Shown in pieces: positions 14,706 through 23,806 of a DNA stretch of 63,789 nt (within the stretch, counting starts at the first letter, position 1; each line of letters opens with the position of its first letter). The translations under genes were made by a program, and so were the position numbers. The notes under the pieces were generated by a model that saw only the letters and a list, made by a program, of their open reading frames with translations, made no database searches and was not told the origin of the DNA. Source of the DNA: a virus; IMG/VR virus record IMGVR_UViG_3300027865_000008, positions 1 through 63,789 of that record; one strand, 5' to 3'.

Positions 14706-16421
14706 ATGCAAGACGCAAGTAATTTACCGGGAAATGTCAGTGGAGATTTTTCAGATGGGAATCCATCGACAGGTGTAGACGGCACTAAACTTTTATCCGT
14801 TTTTATGAATGACCTTATGAATAATGTTCTACAGGTTATTGTAGATGCTGGGACGGGTATGTCAGACGGAGATGCAAGTGATCTTGTAGATGCGATAAAT
14901 CAGTTGTGTACAGATCAAATTGATGCGGTGGATTTAGATGATATCGAGGATGGTAGTTCATATATAAGATTAAGTAAAGCAGGTATAACACAGTTATTTG
15001 CGGGGGCGGATATCCGATGGGAAACAGGGGATTCGGACCAGGTATATATAAAGCGCTCTGATGACAGTACATTACAACTGGGGAATATTGTTGAGGTAGT
15101 AGGTACACTAGATGCTCTGAATGACATTAATGTATATGATGAAAATCTTACTGATCATCTATTTACTGCTGCGCTAAATGGCGATGCCCAAAAACGCTTA
15201 ATTATATATGGTAGTGGTAAAATAGAGGTTGGGAATGGATCACTCGCTCCAGGAGTTTCTGGTACTGTTAGCTGGTCTCGCGGTGGTCCAGATCAGTGGA
15301 TGACTTATGATGAGGTCATATCTAAACGTGATATTATTACCGATCATGCTTTTACAGCGTATATCGATGGTGATTCATATTCACGATGGAATGTTCAAGC
15401 TGATGGTAAACAAGTTTTGGGTAGTGGAGCTGCAACCCAGGATGCGGCTTTTTGGCGGTCTGGTGTTGCTGAGATTACTTTTGAGAACGACATAATAACC
15501 CTAGGTTCAATTGTTGCAACTTCTGGTGGAATATCAATTTCAGGTGGTAGTAACTTAGCATTTATTGGCGGAGGTGAGATTGTAGGTAGCGATGTTATAA
15601 ATACTGTCCAAATAAAAGCTGATGCAGTTGACAAAACAAAGATTGCGGCCGATGTAGCCGGTCCTGGTTTACAACAGGAGGCAGGTGGTGAATTAGGTAT
15701 AAATATCGGAATGTCAGTGCAGATTACCGGCGGTACTGATCTCGACATTAATGCTGGATATATTGCGGGTAATGCTCTCGATCCTGGTTCGGGTATCACT
15801 CTCAATGTCGTCGCTGATGAAATTACATTAACAGCTGGCGCAAGTTCTATAAAAATAAAGGACTTAGGTGTAGATACAGGCCAGTTAAAAAATGATGCTG
15901 TTACAGGAGCTAAACTTGACGAAACTGAAAATTATCAAATGGTTGACCTTACGCTCACAGGAAAGTTAATCGGTCTGCCGTACTCTTTTAGAGCATACAG
16001 TAGTAATACCACAGCTATTGTTACTAATACAGCTACTAAGATTGCGTTTTTTGCAGAAGCTTGGGATACAGATAGTGTTTATGACCATGTTACAAATTAC
16101 AGGTATACGCCTGTAAGATGGGGGAAATATCATTTATCTGCTCAAATTAAATATCATAATGATGATATAGCTGCTGCGGGTGAGTCTTATCGCATTTATC
16201 TATATAAAAACGGGGTATTATTAAAATATAGTGAGGTTTTTTCTGCCGCAGCAAATTGTGTACCTACTCTTCAGATTTCTACAGATGTACAGGTAACTAG
16301 TGGTACGGATTATTTTGAAATTTATACATTTCATACAGCCGGATCTAACAGAAGATTAAATACGAATGACGACAACTCTTGGTTTGCGGGACATATAATA
16401 GCTTTATCGAGTACACCATGA
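14706..16421 (+). CDS. Tail fibre protein
   Basis: 571 residues. The N-terminal segment (NLPGNVSGDFSDGNPSTGVDGTKL, MNDLMNNVLQVIVDAG) is typical of fibres that attach to the baseplate. The middle is a repetitive glycine/serine/threonine shaft with heptad-poor beta content. The last 140 residues (FRAYSSNTTAIVTNTATKI, YRYTPVRWGKYHLSAQIKY) resemble a C1q/TNF-like trimer head. It probably binds the host surface. It follows the gp48-like gene as in Mu. Confidence 0.75.
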   Translation: MQDASNLPGNVSGDFSDGNPSTGVDGTKLLSVFMNDLMNNVLQVIVDAGTGMSDGDASDLVDAINQLCTDQIDAVDLDDIEDGSSYIRLSKAGITQLFAGADIRWETGDSDQVYIKRSDDSTLQLGNIVEVVGTLDALNDINVYDENLTDHLFTAALNGDAQKRLIIYGSGKIEVGNGSLAPGVSGTVSWSRGGPDQWMTYDEVISKRDIITDHAFTAYIDGDSYSRWNVQADGKQVLGSGAATQDAAFWRSGVAEITFENDIITLGSIVATSGGISISGGSNLAFIGGGEIVGSDVINTVQIKADAVDKTKIAADVAGPGLQQEAGGELGINIGMSVQITGGTDLDINAGYIAGNALDPGSGITLNVVADEITLTAGASSIKIKDLGVDTGQLKNDAVTGAKLDETENYQMVDLTLTGKLIGLPYSFRAYSSNTTAIVTNTATKIAFFAEAWDTDSVYDHVTNYRYTPVRWGKYHLSAQIKYHNDDIAAAGESYRIYLYKNGVLLKYSEVFSAAANCVPTLQISTDVQVTSGTDYFEIYTFHTAGSNRRLNTNDDNSWFAGHIIALSSTP

Positions 16422-16738
16422 CCGAAGAAACGGCAAAAGCATTACAAAAATTTCGAAAAGAAATCTGTAAGGATGTTTGTGAACATATTGATAAACTGGA
16501 ACCTAATTTCGAGAAAAAATTTGAAAAGTTCGAAAAAAAGTTTGATAAAAAGTTTGAAACATTAGAGCTTAAATTCGAGAAGCATGATGTGAAAAAAGAT
16601 TTTTACTATCACATAAAAGGTCATAAACGAGTGAATAAAGTTGCAGGTGGATTTATTACCGTTATGACCACTGGTTTTGGGTGGATATTTACAAAACTTC
16701 CATCTGAATTTTACCAGAGAATTTTACATCTATTTTAA
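16418..16738 (+). CDS. Coiled-coil protein with C-terminal membrane segment (XhlA-like)
   Basis: 106 residues from the ATG at 16418, which overlaps the fibre stop (ATGA). Residues about 8-65 are a charged coiled coil with EKKFEKFEKKFDKKF repeats. Residues about 72-95 form one likely membrane segment (VAGGFITVMTTGFGWIFTKL). This layout recalls XhlA-type holin accessory proteins. No other holin is obvious nearby, and the endolysin lies far away at 45474, so the role is uncertain. An in-frame upstream ATG at 16379 lies inside the fibre gene without a ribosome site. Confidence 0.6.
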   Translation: MTEETAKALQKFRKEICKDVCEHIDKLEPNFEKKFEKFEKKFDKKFETLELKFEKHDVKKDFYYHIKGHKRVNKVAGGFITVMTTGFGWIFTKLPSEFYQRILHLF

Positions 16739-16753
16739 GGAGGTGTTTATAAG

Positions 16754-17092
16754 ATGGAAATACATTACCTTGAGGCCGATTATAACAGAACGAGCAAGAG
16801 TGGTTCTATAAGGGTTGTTTACCATGTTCTAAATGATAAGGTGAACAATAATTATCCGGGAGTTACTGAAAGTAAAGTTATTTTGAATATAGAACAAGAG
16901 GAAATTGATGCTATTATTTCTGGTTCCGTTTATGAATATGTAAGAACTTATGAAAGGAATCTTACTGATGTAGGTGGTGTGGCTGCCTTAAAAGCTGAAA
17001 TTAAGGCAACTTATCCGGCTGTTCAAACCAAAGTCATGCAAATGTTGAATACAAATTACAAGCTTTACGGAGATACTGAAACTTACCCGTAA
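16754..17092 (+). CDS. Hypothetical protein in fibre cluster
   Basis: 112 residues, not recognised with a function. AAGGAGG precedes the ATG. It has a beta-rich first half (IHYLEADYNRTSKSGSIRVVYHV) and a helical second half with no membrane segment or signal. Proteins of this kind occur beside fibre genes, so a virion role is possible. Confidence 0.6.
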   Translation: MEIHYLEADYNRTSKSGSIRVVYHVLNDKVNNNYPGVTESKVILNIEQEEIDAIISGSVYEYVRTYERNLTDVGGVAALKAEIKATYPAVQTKVMQMLNTNYKLYGDTETYP

Positions 17093-17147
17093 AATTCGAT
17101 ATAATATTAGATAGGTTCATTGGAATCAGCGTTTTAGGAGAAAATTA

Positions 17148-17546
17148 ATGGCCGACATAAAGAAAAACTGGAGTTCCCAGGTTTGGATAGAAGGTGATGC
17201 CGTTCCTACTTGGACTACATTGAGCAGTACCACAGAAGAATTTTCTGCAACCGTAAATATGGAAACAGATGGCTATGAAGCGGCCCACGTAAAAGCTGAG
17301 GTGGATTTCCAAGGTTCTCCAAATGGGAATATTGAAATTGCTTTTTATGGCTCTTTAGATGGGAGCGATTGGGATTCCGTTCCATTTCATAAAATAACCA
17401 TGGATAAGGATGCCGGTGACAATGATTTGAGTTTTGTTATTGCAGGATATTCTTATTGGAGAATGGGTTTTGTAAACACGAATGGTGCTGATACTGCTAA
17501 TAAAGTTCGCGCCTCCTATAAAGGCTGGAATTACGTAAGTACTTAA
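17148..17546 (+). CDS. Hypothetical beta-sandwich protein in fibre cluster
   Basis: 132 residues, soluble and beta-rich (SATVNMETDGYEAAHVKAEVDF, NGNIEIAFYGSLDGSDWDSVPF). It looks like a small jelly-roll or sandwich domain and has no membrane segment. TTAGGAG precedes the ATG. Its place between fibre genes suggests a surface or fibre-associated domain; the function is not known. Confidence 0.6.
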   Translation: MADIKKNWSSQVWIEGDAVPTWTTLSSTTEEFSATVNMETDGYEAAHVKAEVDFQGSPNGNIEIAFYGSLDGSDWDSVPFHKITMDKDAGDNDLSFVIAGYSYWRMGFVNTNGADTANKVRASYKGWNYVST

Positions 17547-17584
17547 TATTTTTCCGATCGTAATTTAAATTTTGGAGATAATTT

Positions 17585-19291
17585 GTGCTTACACCTGTAC
17601 TCAAACCGTCACCTGGTACAGTATTAGATCCTGGCCACCGTTTTGCTCGTGGTCTGATCATTACTTATCTAATAAACGAACGTATAGGTAATACGCTTTA
17701 TGATTTGTCAGGAAATCAATTGCACGGAACTTTTGCTGGTGGTACTGGAGTACCATCATGGGTTGCCGGTGGAAATGGATACGCGCTCAGTTTTAATTCT
17801 ACAAATAGCCACAGGATAAATTGTGGTAATAGTTCGCTTTTCGATACTGATGATACCGGAGAATTAACGTTAATAGCGTATATAAAAACAAACGCTTTGA
17901 GCGATCGTCACATAATATCAAAGGGTGATACTGGTGATTATCAGTACACATTGAGAATGGACGGTGAAAACGTTCAAATTAATGCGTGGGTGGCTAATGG
18001 TGCAGATCATTTAGTCGCTTTATCATCAGCGGTGGTAAATGATAATAAATATCACTTGATAGTCGGAACGATTAAAGATGGTGTCGAAGCGCGTATATAT
18101 GTCGATGGAGTATTGAGCGGGAGTGATACTTCGTCAGCTGGCACGTGGAATAAGAGCGGTAATGCAAATTTTCTAATTGGCGGTCGTGATGATGGTGCTG
18201 GGTATTGGCCAGATGATATAGGATACATTGCTGCTTATAATAGAGTATGGTCTGCTGAGGAAATTCGTGAGTTACAAATTGATCCATTTGCAAAGTTTCG
18301 TAATCAGAGAGTGGTTAGTGGGTCTTTTTTGGCTGGGGCAGCTATTAATACAAGGAGTATACCCAATATGGTTAAACCAGTAAGAGGAACTATCTTAAAT
18401 ACGTCTGATTATATAACTCGTGGTTTGATTACTAGTTATCCTGTAAACGAGGGAAACGGTGATAAGCTTTATGATTTATCGGGTAACAATATAGTAGCAA
18501 CGTTTACCAATATGGATCCGTCTACTGATTGGATTGCAGGCAATTCAGGATATGCTATAAACTTTCCAGGTGCTAATGAGTTCATTCTTATGGAAGATAG
18601 TGACGTTTTTAACGGTTTGGGAGAACTATCTATTGAATGTGTCTTTATGCTAAGTGAGTTACCAAGCGATAGAGCCGAGCGGGGATTATTGGTTTCTTTA
18701 CCTCGTACCGAGGCACCGTGGCTTTCTTTTCGTTTAGGTGTTGATGACGCTTCGGATAAAGTAATTTTCAGTGTTCGGAATATAGATCCAGCATTGGAAG
18801 ATGTTTTGTCTACAGATTCATTGGTAATAAATACGTGGTATCACGTTATTGGTGTTTATAACGGCATTGATTTGAGGATATACATAAATGGTGTGTTGAA
18901 TTGTACCCCAGTAATTCAGGACGATTTAATTTTGGATTCGGTTTCAACTGTTAGAATTGGTGCTAACACTGCTTTTGACCAACGTTTAAATGGTCAAATA
19001 GAGTATGTTAACATTTGGAATAGAGGTCTTCTTGCTGTTGAGGCATTACAAAGACAATTTGACCCATATCGGATGTATCACTGGCCTTCACGAGCATTAT
19101 TTTACATGTCATCCATTCCAATTTATAATTGTCCACTTGCATCTAATGCGGCTGGTTCAGGATCAGCTGACGATTCGATGAAGATATGTCCATCATGTGC
19201 GCTGTTTGATACAAAAAGTTTACAATGCATGTTTCGCCAAAAATTAATTTATGGACAGGATAATTGGAGAGGTAAGACACTTCCGGCATGA
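17585..19291 (+). CDS. Two-LamG-domain fibre/adhesin with C-terminal Cys module
   Basis: 568 residues with two copies of a concanavalin-like (LamG) domain, about 1-245 and 250-510. Both begin alike: a KP..GT.L segment, RGLI..Y..NE..G..LYDLSGN. Each contains the YHLIVGT / YHVIGVY strand and an IYVDGV / IYINGV turn. The last 50 residues (YNCPLASNAAG through WRGKTLP) are a Cys-rich module that is also a free-standing protein at 63114. The start is GTG at 17585 with GGAG 8 bases upstream. LamG domains commonly bind sugars, so it is a likely receptor-binding protein. Confidence 0.75.
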   Translation: MLTPVLKPSPGTVLDPGHRFARGLIITYLINERIGNTLYDLSGNQLHGTFAGGTGVPSWVAGGNGYALSFNSTNSHRINCGNSSLFDTDDTGELTLIAYIKTNALSDRHIISKGDTGDYQYTLRMDGENVQINAWVANGADHLVALSSAVVNDNKYHLIVGTIKDGVEARIYVDGVLSGSDTSSAGTWNKSGNANFLIGGRDDGAGYWPDDIGYIAAYNRVWSAEEIRELQIDPFAKFRNQRVVSGSFLAGAAINTRSIPNMVKPVRGTILNTSDYITRGLITSYPVNEGNGDKLYDLSGNNIVATFTNMDPSTDWIAGNSGYAINFPGANEFILMEDSDVFNGLGELSIECVFMLSELPSDRAERGLLVSLPRTEAPWLSFRLGVDDASDKVIFSVRNIDPALEDVLSTDSLVINTWYHVIGVYNGIDLRIYINGVLNCTPVIQDDLILDSVSTVRIGANTAFDQRLNGQIEYVNIWNRGLLAVEALQRQFDPYRMYHWPSRALFYMSSIPIYNCPLASNAAGSGSADDSMKICPSCALFDTKSLQCMFRQKLIYGQDNWRGKTLPA

Positions 19292-19382
19292 GAGATGTAT
19301 ATAAAATTATTATGAAAATATGAATATTCTATTTTGAAAATTTCCCAATCGTAATTTCAGCAAGGCTGAGGAGGTATGAATA

Positions 19383-19880
19383 ATGGCAAAAGGCACCATA
19401 ATGTTGCCAGTAACAGCAGCAAAAATATCAGGGGATTTTATAACCAATCCTGCACGTATAGACAATGGTTTGGGGGGTGGCGCATTGTTGTTTGCTGCCG
19501 ATCAAACCGAAAGTGCCATGTGGGTATTTAGAATGCCAGAGAATTATGGTTCTGCTCTTACAGCTAAACTGCAATATTCTATGGCATCAGCAACGTCGGG
19601 AAAAGTTGACATGGAAGTAGAAGTCATGGCCGTAAGTGATGGAGATTCGCAAGATCTGGATACAGCCAGTTTTGCTGCTGTTAATGAGATAGCGGGAGGT
19701 ACAACTGTACCGGGAACTGCGGGATACCTTGATGAAATAAGTATAACCCTTTCTAATGCTGATAGTTTGACTGCTGGTGATTTGGTATATATTAGGATTA
19801 ATCGTGATCATGATGATACTGACGATACTGCTGCTGGTGATTTAGAAATGAGAGCTTTGAGTCTCGAATATACAATATAA
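19383..19880 (+). CDS. Beta-rich structural protein
   Basis: 165 residues, soluble and low in Cys. A beta-sandwich pattern is visible (ESAMWVFRMPENYGSALTAKLQYSM, VDMEVEVMAVSDGD, GDLVYIRINRDHDD). Similar small proteins accompany phage fibres. GGAGG lies 8 bases upstream. The start region repeats a short leader motif (AATCGTAATTT) also seen before the gene at 17585. The function is inferred from position only. Confidence 0.6.
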   Translation: MAKGTIMLPVTAAKISGDFITNPARIDNGLGGGALLFAADQTESAMWVFRMPENYGSALTAKLQYSMASATSGKVDMEVEVMAVSDGDSQDLDTASFAAVNEIAGGTTVPGTAGYLDEISITLSNADSLTAGDLVYIRINRDHDDTDDTAAGDLEMRALSLEYTI

Positions 19881-19892
19881 CAGAGGTGAATC

Positions 19893-20174
19893 ATGGCAAT
19901 AGCAAAACAAAAATACGTTCAGGCATTTGTACAAATTATGAACAGGGTCGTGGATCTGGAACAACAAGCAGATACAATAGTTCAAGAAGCTAAAACAAAA
20001 TTTCTTGATTTGGGTATAGACTTATCCGACACAAATTTAACGCCAGCACAAATTAGTGCTATTAGTAATCATATTAATAGTTTGAACGATTTAGCCACTG
20101 GTGCGGTTGCGACTTTTGTTAAGGAAAAAAACATGCCTTCTCATGGAACAAAACTTATAGACGATTTAGAATGA
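19893..20174 (+). CDS. Small helical protein
   Basis: 93 residues, helical and charged, with two amphipathic segments (MNRVVDLEQQADTIVQEAKTKFLDLG and QISAISNHINSLNDLATGAVATF). It has no membrane segment. GAGGTGA precedes the ATG, and its stop overlaps the next start by 4 bases. It is conserved in pattern with small proteins beside LamG fibres; the role is not known. Confidence 0.6.
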   Translation: MAIAKQKYVQAFVQIMNRVVDLEQQADTIVQEAKTKFLDLGIDLSDTNLTPAQISAISNHINSLNDLATGAVATFVKEKNMPSHGTKLIDDLE

Positions 20175-21982
20175 GTATATTACTTAACGGTACAGATGAA
20201 TATTTAGAGGGAGATAGTAATGAATCGAGTTTCGATATCGATAGGACAGATCCCTTTTCTTTTTCTGTATGGTTAACAGCTGATACAAAAAACAGATTTA
20301 TTTTTTCTAAAGCTCCAACTGGGGGGGCATTTGAAGGTATACATATTTTCAATCACACAGCAGGAGGGCAAGTTAGTTTTTATTTAATAAATAACTTTGG
20401 TGGTGATAATTATCTCTTTACAGCAAGTACAAATAGTGTGGCGCCCGATGGCAATTGGCACCATGTTCTTGTTACTCATGATGGTTCTGGACATACAGAT
20501 GGAGTCGAGATCTATATAGATGGTGTGAAAGAAACACAGCAAAGCCAGCATAATACATTAACCGGATCCATATTGAATAATATTGAAATACAATTGGGTG
20601 CAAGAAATGCTGCATCGTTTCATGATGGGCAACTTTCTGATGCCGCTTTCTGGGATATAGAACTTACGGAGGCTAATGTAAAATCCATATGGAATTCGAG
20701 ACAAAAGCATATGCCGCTGCAAATAAACCCATCAAATTTAATAGCATATTGGCCACTTGATGATAAATCGGACGGCACAGATGTTACGGATGATACCTTG
20801 AGAGATATGTCGGGAAATGGGAATGGTATTCTTGTAAAAAATGGTGGGATAATGAGAGCAGAGGAATATTTAAGTTATCCTGGACAAATTATTATTCCCA
20901 GCAGTTTAGGTGTCCTATTGAAAGTTGCTAATGAGACATTACAGATTAACGAAAGTACTATCAGACTGGGCAATTCAACAAGACTAAAAAATGAAACTGT
21001 ACAGATTAATGAAGGCACTATTAGGCTGGGGAATTCAACAAGACTAAAAAATGAAACTGTACAGGTTAATGAAGGCATATTAAGAAAGCTTGTTTCCAAC
21101 AGAATTATTGCTGAAACTCTAAATTGGGGTGAAAATATTCTACGGAAATTGGATAGTATCAGAATTATATCTGAAACTATTCAATTTACAGAGGATTTAA
21201 TTCGAAAATGCGTTTCTACCAGGATTACAAATGAGTCTATAAGTATCAACGAAGGCATACTCAAGTTTACTGGGATATTTAAACTTGTTAATGAGACTGT
21301 TCAATGGGGTGAAGATATTTTAAGAAAGCTGGTAAGCATTAGGATTATCAGTGAAACTATTCAGTGGGGCGAGGATAAACTGAGAAAGTTAAATAGTATC
21401 AGAATTATATCTGAAACTATTCAATTTGCAGAGAATTCTATTAGAAAATGTGTTTCTAATAGAATTGTAAATGAAACTATAGGTATTAATGAAAGTACTC
21501 TTAGGTTTTCTGGAATATTTAAACTCGTTAGTGAAACTGTTCAATGGGGTGAAGGCATCCTAAGAAAGTTGGTTTCCAATCGAATTATATCTGAAACGCT
21601 CCAATGGAGCGAAAGTGTACTAAGGAAACTGGCCAGTATCAGGATTATTGCTGAAAATTTGAATTGGAATGAAAATTCTCTATATCTGAGAGGCATTAAA
21701 CGAATAATTAATGAAACATTCCAATGGGGCGAAGGAATTGTAAAGAAACTGGCAGTAACGGGTATTGCTGTTATAAAAGTTATAAATGAGACTGTGCAAT
21801 TTGCAGAAGGTCTTATTCGGAAGGCAGCTTCCATTAGAATAATTGATGAAAGTCTGTCGTGGATAGAATCGTTATTAAAATCTTCTTGGCTTTATCTTTT
21901 TAAACCGCAAATGAAGATTTTGAAAGATATGCCACAGATGAAAAGTCTAAAGGGAAGGAAATTCATGAAATGGATACGTTAA
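20171..21982 (+). CDS. LamG-domain fibre protein with 16 twenty-residue repeats
   Basis: 603 residues. Residues 1-225 form a LamG domain (DPFSFSVWLTADTKNRFIFSK, NWHHVLVTHDGSG, IYIDGVKETQQS, then LIAYWPLDDKSDGTDVTDDT). Residues about 250-580 hold about 16 copies of a 20-residue repeat with consensus R-I-I-x-E-T-x-Q-W-x-E-x-x-L-R-K-L-x-S-x. The end is basic. The repeat may form a solenoid shaft. The previous stop overlaps its start, and it precedes a small membrane protein. Confidence 0.7.
   Translation: MSILLNGTDEYLEGDSNESSFDIDRTDPFSFSVWLTADTKNRFIFSKAPTGGAFEGIHIFNHTAGGQVSFYLINNFGGDNYLFTASTNSVAPDGNWHHVLVTHDGSGHTDGVEIYIDGVKETQQSQHNTLTGSILNNIEIQLGARNAASFHDGQLSDAAFWDIELTEANVKSIWNSRQKHMPLQINPSNLIAYWPLDDKSDGTDVTDDTLRDMSGNGNGILVKNGGIMRAEEYLSYPGQIIIPSSLGVLLKVANETLQINESTIRLGNSTRLKNETVQINEGTIRLGNSTRLKNETVQVNEGILRKLVSNRIIAETLNWGENILRKLDSIRIISETIQFTEDLIRKCVSTRITNESISINEGILKFTGIFKLVNETVQWGEDILRKLVSIRIISETIQWGEDKLRKLNSIRIISETIQFAENSIRKCVSNRIVNETIGINESTLRFSGIFKLVSETVQWGEGILRKLVSNRIISETLQWSESVLRKLASIRIIAENLNWNENSLYLRGIKRIINETFQWGEGIVKKLAVTGIAVIKVINETVQFAEGLIRKAASIRIIDESLSWIESLLKSSWLYLFKPQMKILKDMPQMKSLKGRKFMKWIR
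20930..21880 (+). repeat. About 16 tandem 60-base units in the LamG repeat protein
   Basis: Each unit encodes a 20-residue E-T-x-Q-W-G-E-x-x-L-R-K-L type repeat. Units 1-3 differ slightly from units 5-6 and 9-10, which alternate between W, F and I at the aromatic position. Blocks such as 21161-21240 and 21401-21480 are closer to each other than to neighbours. This points to duplication of larger blocks. Confidence 0.85.
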
Positions 21983-22209
21983 AAAGAACATTGAAAATCA
22001 GCGTTTCTTTCATTGGTATGTTGATTCTATTGATCTTGCCTTATGGCTTAGTAATATTGGGACAGTGGATAGTAGAAAAAATAAAGCAACTCCCATCAAT
22101 AAACGAAACCCTGAAAATGAATGAAAATGTAATAGTCATTCTGAATAATGGTACACAAACAAAGAAATATGATTCAAAAAGGAGGATTATGCAATGGAGA
22201 AAAGCTTGA
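21970..22209 (+). CDS. Small membrane protein
   Basis: 79 residues with one strong membrane segment at about 11-33 (ISVSFIGMLILLILPYGLVIL). A basic tail and a short KLNETLKMNENV stretch resembling the preceding repeats follow. It overlaps the repeat protein by 13 bases and the next gene by 16. AAAGGGAAGGAAATTC lies upstream. Function not known; a holin role is possible but not supported. Confidence 0.5.
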   Translation: MDTLKRTLKISVSFIGMLILLILPYGLVILGQWIVEKIKQLPSINETLKMNENVIVILNNGTQTKKYDSKRRIMQWRKA

Positions 22210-22712
22210 AAGAAAGATTGGCCAGTAAAGTAAACGTTATAGCCATTCTAGAAAATAAGAAAACTGGCGAGAAAAGGATAATCAAAACCCATAATATTGT
22301 CACAAATGATGGGGACGTATATTATGCCCAGAGTGGTGCTGCCGAATCTCCCACAAATACATTTAATTCAATGTATCTCGGGACTACAGGTTCACCATCT
22401 ACAGGGAAAACTTCTGATTATAGCGATATTACTTTCCAGAGTGGTAGTGAAAAACTGGTTAAGTCTACATATCCCAAAACCGATGATGGTGACAGTGACA
22501 ATACGGGAGCTGGTGTTGACAAAGTGACCTGGACATTTGAATATTCTGCAGGTGACGGTAATTGGACGGGTATTACAGAGGGCATAATCAGTATTGCCAG
22601 TGCAAGTGGATCGGACCCTGTGTTGACACATTTCTCTTTTGGTGGTGCATTCAATAAGGATAGCAGTACGACACTGAAAGTTATTGTAAACCATGAAGCA
22701 AACGGTGTGTAA
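22194..22712 (+). CDS. Virion-associated beta-rich protein
   Basis: 172 residues. The first part reads as a capping domain (NVIAILENKKTGEKRIIKTHNIVTNDGDVYYAQ), a pattern seen in many phage tail-tip or fibre proteins. The second half is a beta-rich acidic domain. GGAGG lies just before the ATG. It overlaps the next start by one base. Confidence 0.6.
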   Translation: MEKSLKERLASKVNVIAILENKKTGEKRIIKTHNIVTNDGDVYYAQSGAAESPTNTFNSMYLGTTGSPSTGKTSDYSDITFQSGSEKLVKSTYPKTDDGDSDNTGAGVDKVTWTFEYSAGDGNWTGITEGIISIASASGSDPVLTHFSFGGAFNKDSSTTLKVIVNHEANGV

Positions 22713-23071
22713 TGGAAGTAATTGGTGATGTAACAATACGGGCAGGAAGTCAGGATTATATCGAGTGGCAATTGTTACAAGAAGATGGTATCACGCCTAT
22801 TTCGCTTGTAAGTGCTACAAGTGTTACATTAAGATTTAAACATAAAGTAAGTGATGCTGTCACAGAATTTAAAACCACAGATAATCCGCAGAAGCTTTTT
22901 ATTAAGGATGCTGCTGATGTGGAAATACAATTACGTCCGGCAGTGGCTGATTTCACAGTTGTCGGTAGTTATAAATTTCATACAATAGTAGTCGATGGAA
23001 TAGGTAATCATCCAATACCAGAGGGTGAAAATTATACATTACAGGTGATTGATAGTTATCCTTCTTCCTAG
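22712..23071 (+). CDS. Baseplate-upper-like or fibre-associated protein
   Basis: 119 residues with a compact beta pattern: VTIRAGSQDYIEWQLLQEDGITPISL, VTLRFKHKVSD, YKFHTIVVDGIGN, NYTLQVIDSYPS. This pattern recalls the N-terminal domain of BppU-like baseplate proteins that hold receptor-binding proteins. It is the last gene of the virion block, before the terminator at 23182. Confidence 0.55.
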   Translation: MEVIGDVTIRAGSQDYIEWQLLQEDGITPISLVSATSVTLRFKHKVSDAVTEFKTTDNPQKLFIKDAADVEIQLRPAVADFTVVGSYKFHTIVVDGIGNHPIPEGENYTLQVIDSYPSS

Positions 23072-23181
23072 TTACATGTCGATGAAAATAAATTTGGGGT
23101 ATATTGTAAATTATTCAAATGTTTAGTATACTTTAGATGTCACCATAACCCTGTGACACCTTGTTTGAAGCCATGAGATGC

Positions 23182-23208
23182 GCCACAATGCGTCTTGTGG
23201 CTTTTTTT
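23182..23208 (+). terminator. Intrinsic terminator after the structural operon
   Basis: A perfect 7-pair stem GCCACAA / TTGTGGC with a 6-base loop is followed by seven T. It lies 110 bases after the last structural gene, so it ends the late transcript. The region before it (23072-23181) holds no gene I can support. Confidence 0.85.
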
Positions 23209-23253
23209 ATTGCCTTTTATCCTGCCAGAAACATTCTATAAAACACGCATAAA

Positions 23254-23371
23254 ATATCTAATATTAGATATATATACCGGCCGCAAAATAATTATTAACA
23301 TATATATACGAATCTCCTTGACAATGATTTTCGCGCAGTATAATATCTATAGTTAGATGTCTAACATTAGA
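23254..23371 (+). promoter_or_regulatory. Promoter with two repressor operators
   Basis: Promoter: TTGACA (23318-23323) and TAATAT (23341-23346) with a 17-base spacer, or TATAAT (23339-23344) with 15. Operator 1 is a perfect 18-base palindrome (23254-23271, core TCTAATATTAGA). Operator 2 is TCTAACATTAGA (23360-23371), between the promoter and the ATG at 23379. The shared core differs by one base. The likely binder is the HTH protein encoded next. Bases 23209-23253 show nothing else. Confidence 0.75.
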
Positions 23372-23378
23372 GGGGACT

Positions 23379-23588
23379 ATGACAAAAGCACGCATAAAAC
23401 GAATTAAATGTTTGTTAATAAATTGGGGAATAACGCAACGGGATTTAGCCATAGAAATAGGCAAAACGTATCATGTAGTAAATAAAGTGATTCTGGGAAA
23501 GTTGGAAACTCCAGAAGTTAGAAAAAAAATTGCTGTGTTTTTCGACGAATCATATAAGAAATTATGGGGGGAAGATGAATCAGCTTGA
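23379..23588 (+). CDS. Cro/CI-like helix-turn-helix regulator
   Basis: 69 residues. RIKCLLINWGITQRDLAIEIGKTYHVVNKVILGKLE (about 6-41) is a helix-turn-helix of the Cro/CI group. There is no oligomerisation domain. The paired TCTAA-ATTAGA operators on both sides of its promoter point to autoregulation. GAGGGG lies 4-5 bases before the ATG. It is the first gene after the late terminator, so it probably controls the early or accessory region. Confidence 0.7.
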   Translation: MTKARIKRIKCLLINWGITQRDLAIEIGKTYHVVNKVILGKLETPEVRKKIAVFFDESYKKLWGEDESA

Positions 23589-23805
23589 CCGTGTCGAGGA
23601 AAAAATAAATAAAATTATCGCATTTTTAGAAAACGATTTGCTCAACCTCATCAGTGATGAGAGGTTCGTTTGTAAAGATGAATGTCCCGACCATGAAGGG
23701 CGGCGTGATAAGTTTGATCAGTCCCCAATGGTAATGTGTCCAATGTTTCAGCGGATATGTGTAAATACAGAATGTGATCCTAAGAAGAAGTGGAATGTAG
23801 GTTGA
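23575..23805 (+). CDS. Small Cys-containing protein
   Basis: 76 residues from the ATG at 23575, with GGGGGGAAG just before it; the frame overlaps the HTH gene by 14 bases. A short coiled coil (VEEKINKIIAFLENDLLNLI) is followed by Cys at CKDECPDHEG, MCPMFQRICVNTEC. These may bind a metal. Function not known. Confidence 0.6.
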   Translation: MNQLDRVEEKINKIIAFLENDLLNLISDERFVCKDECPDHEGRRDKFDQSPMVMCPMFQRICVNTECDPKKKWNVG

Positions 23806-23806
23806 A

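Noticed and set aside
20930-21880. CRISPR-like or mobile repeat array
   Set aside because: Diverged protein-coding units without spacers.
229-23071. Transposable Mu-like prophage
   Set aside because: The tail is Mu-like, but I see no transposase pair or Mu-type end sequences; packaging genes are of another type.
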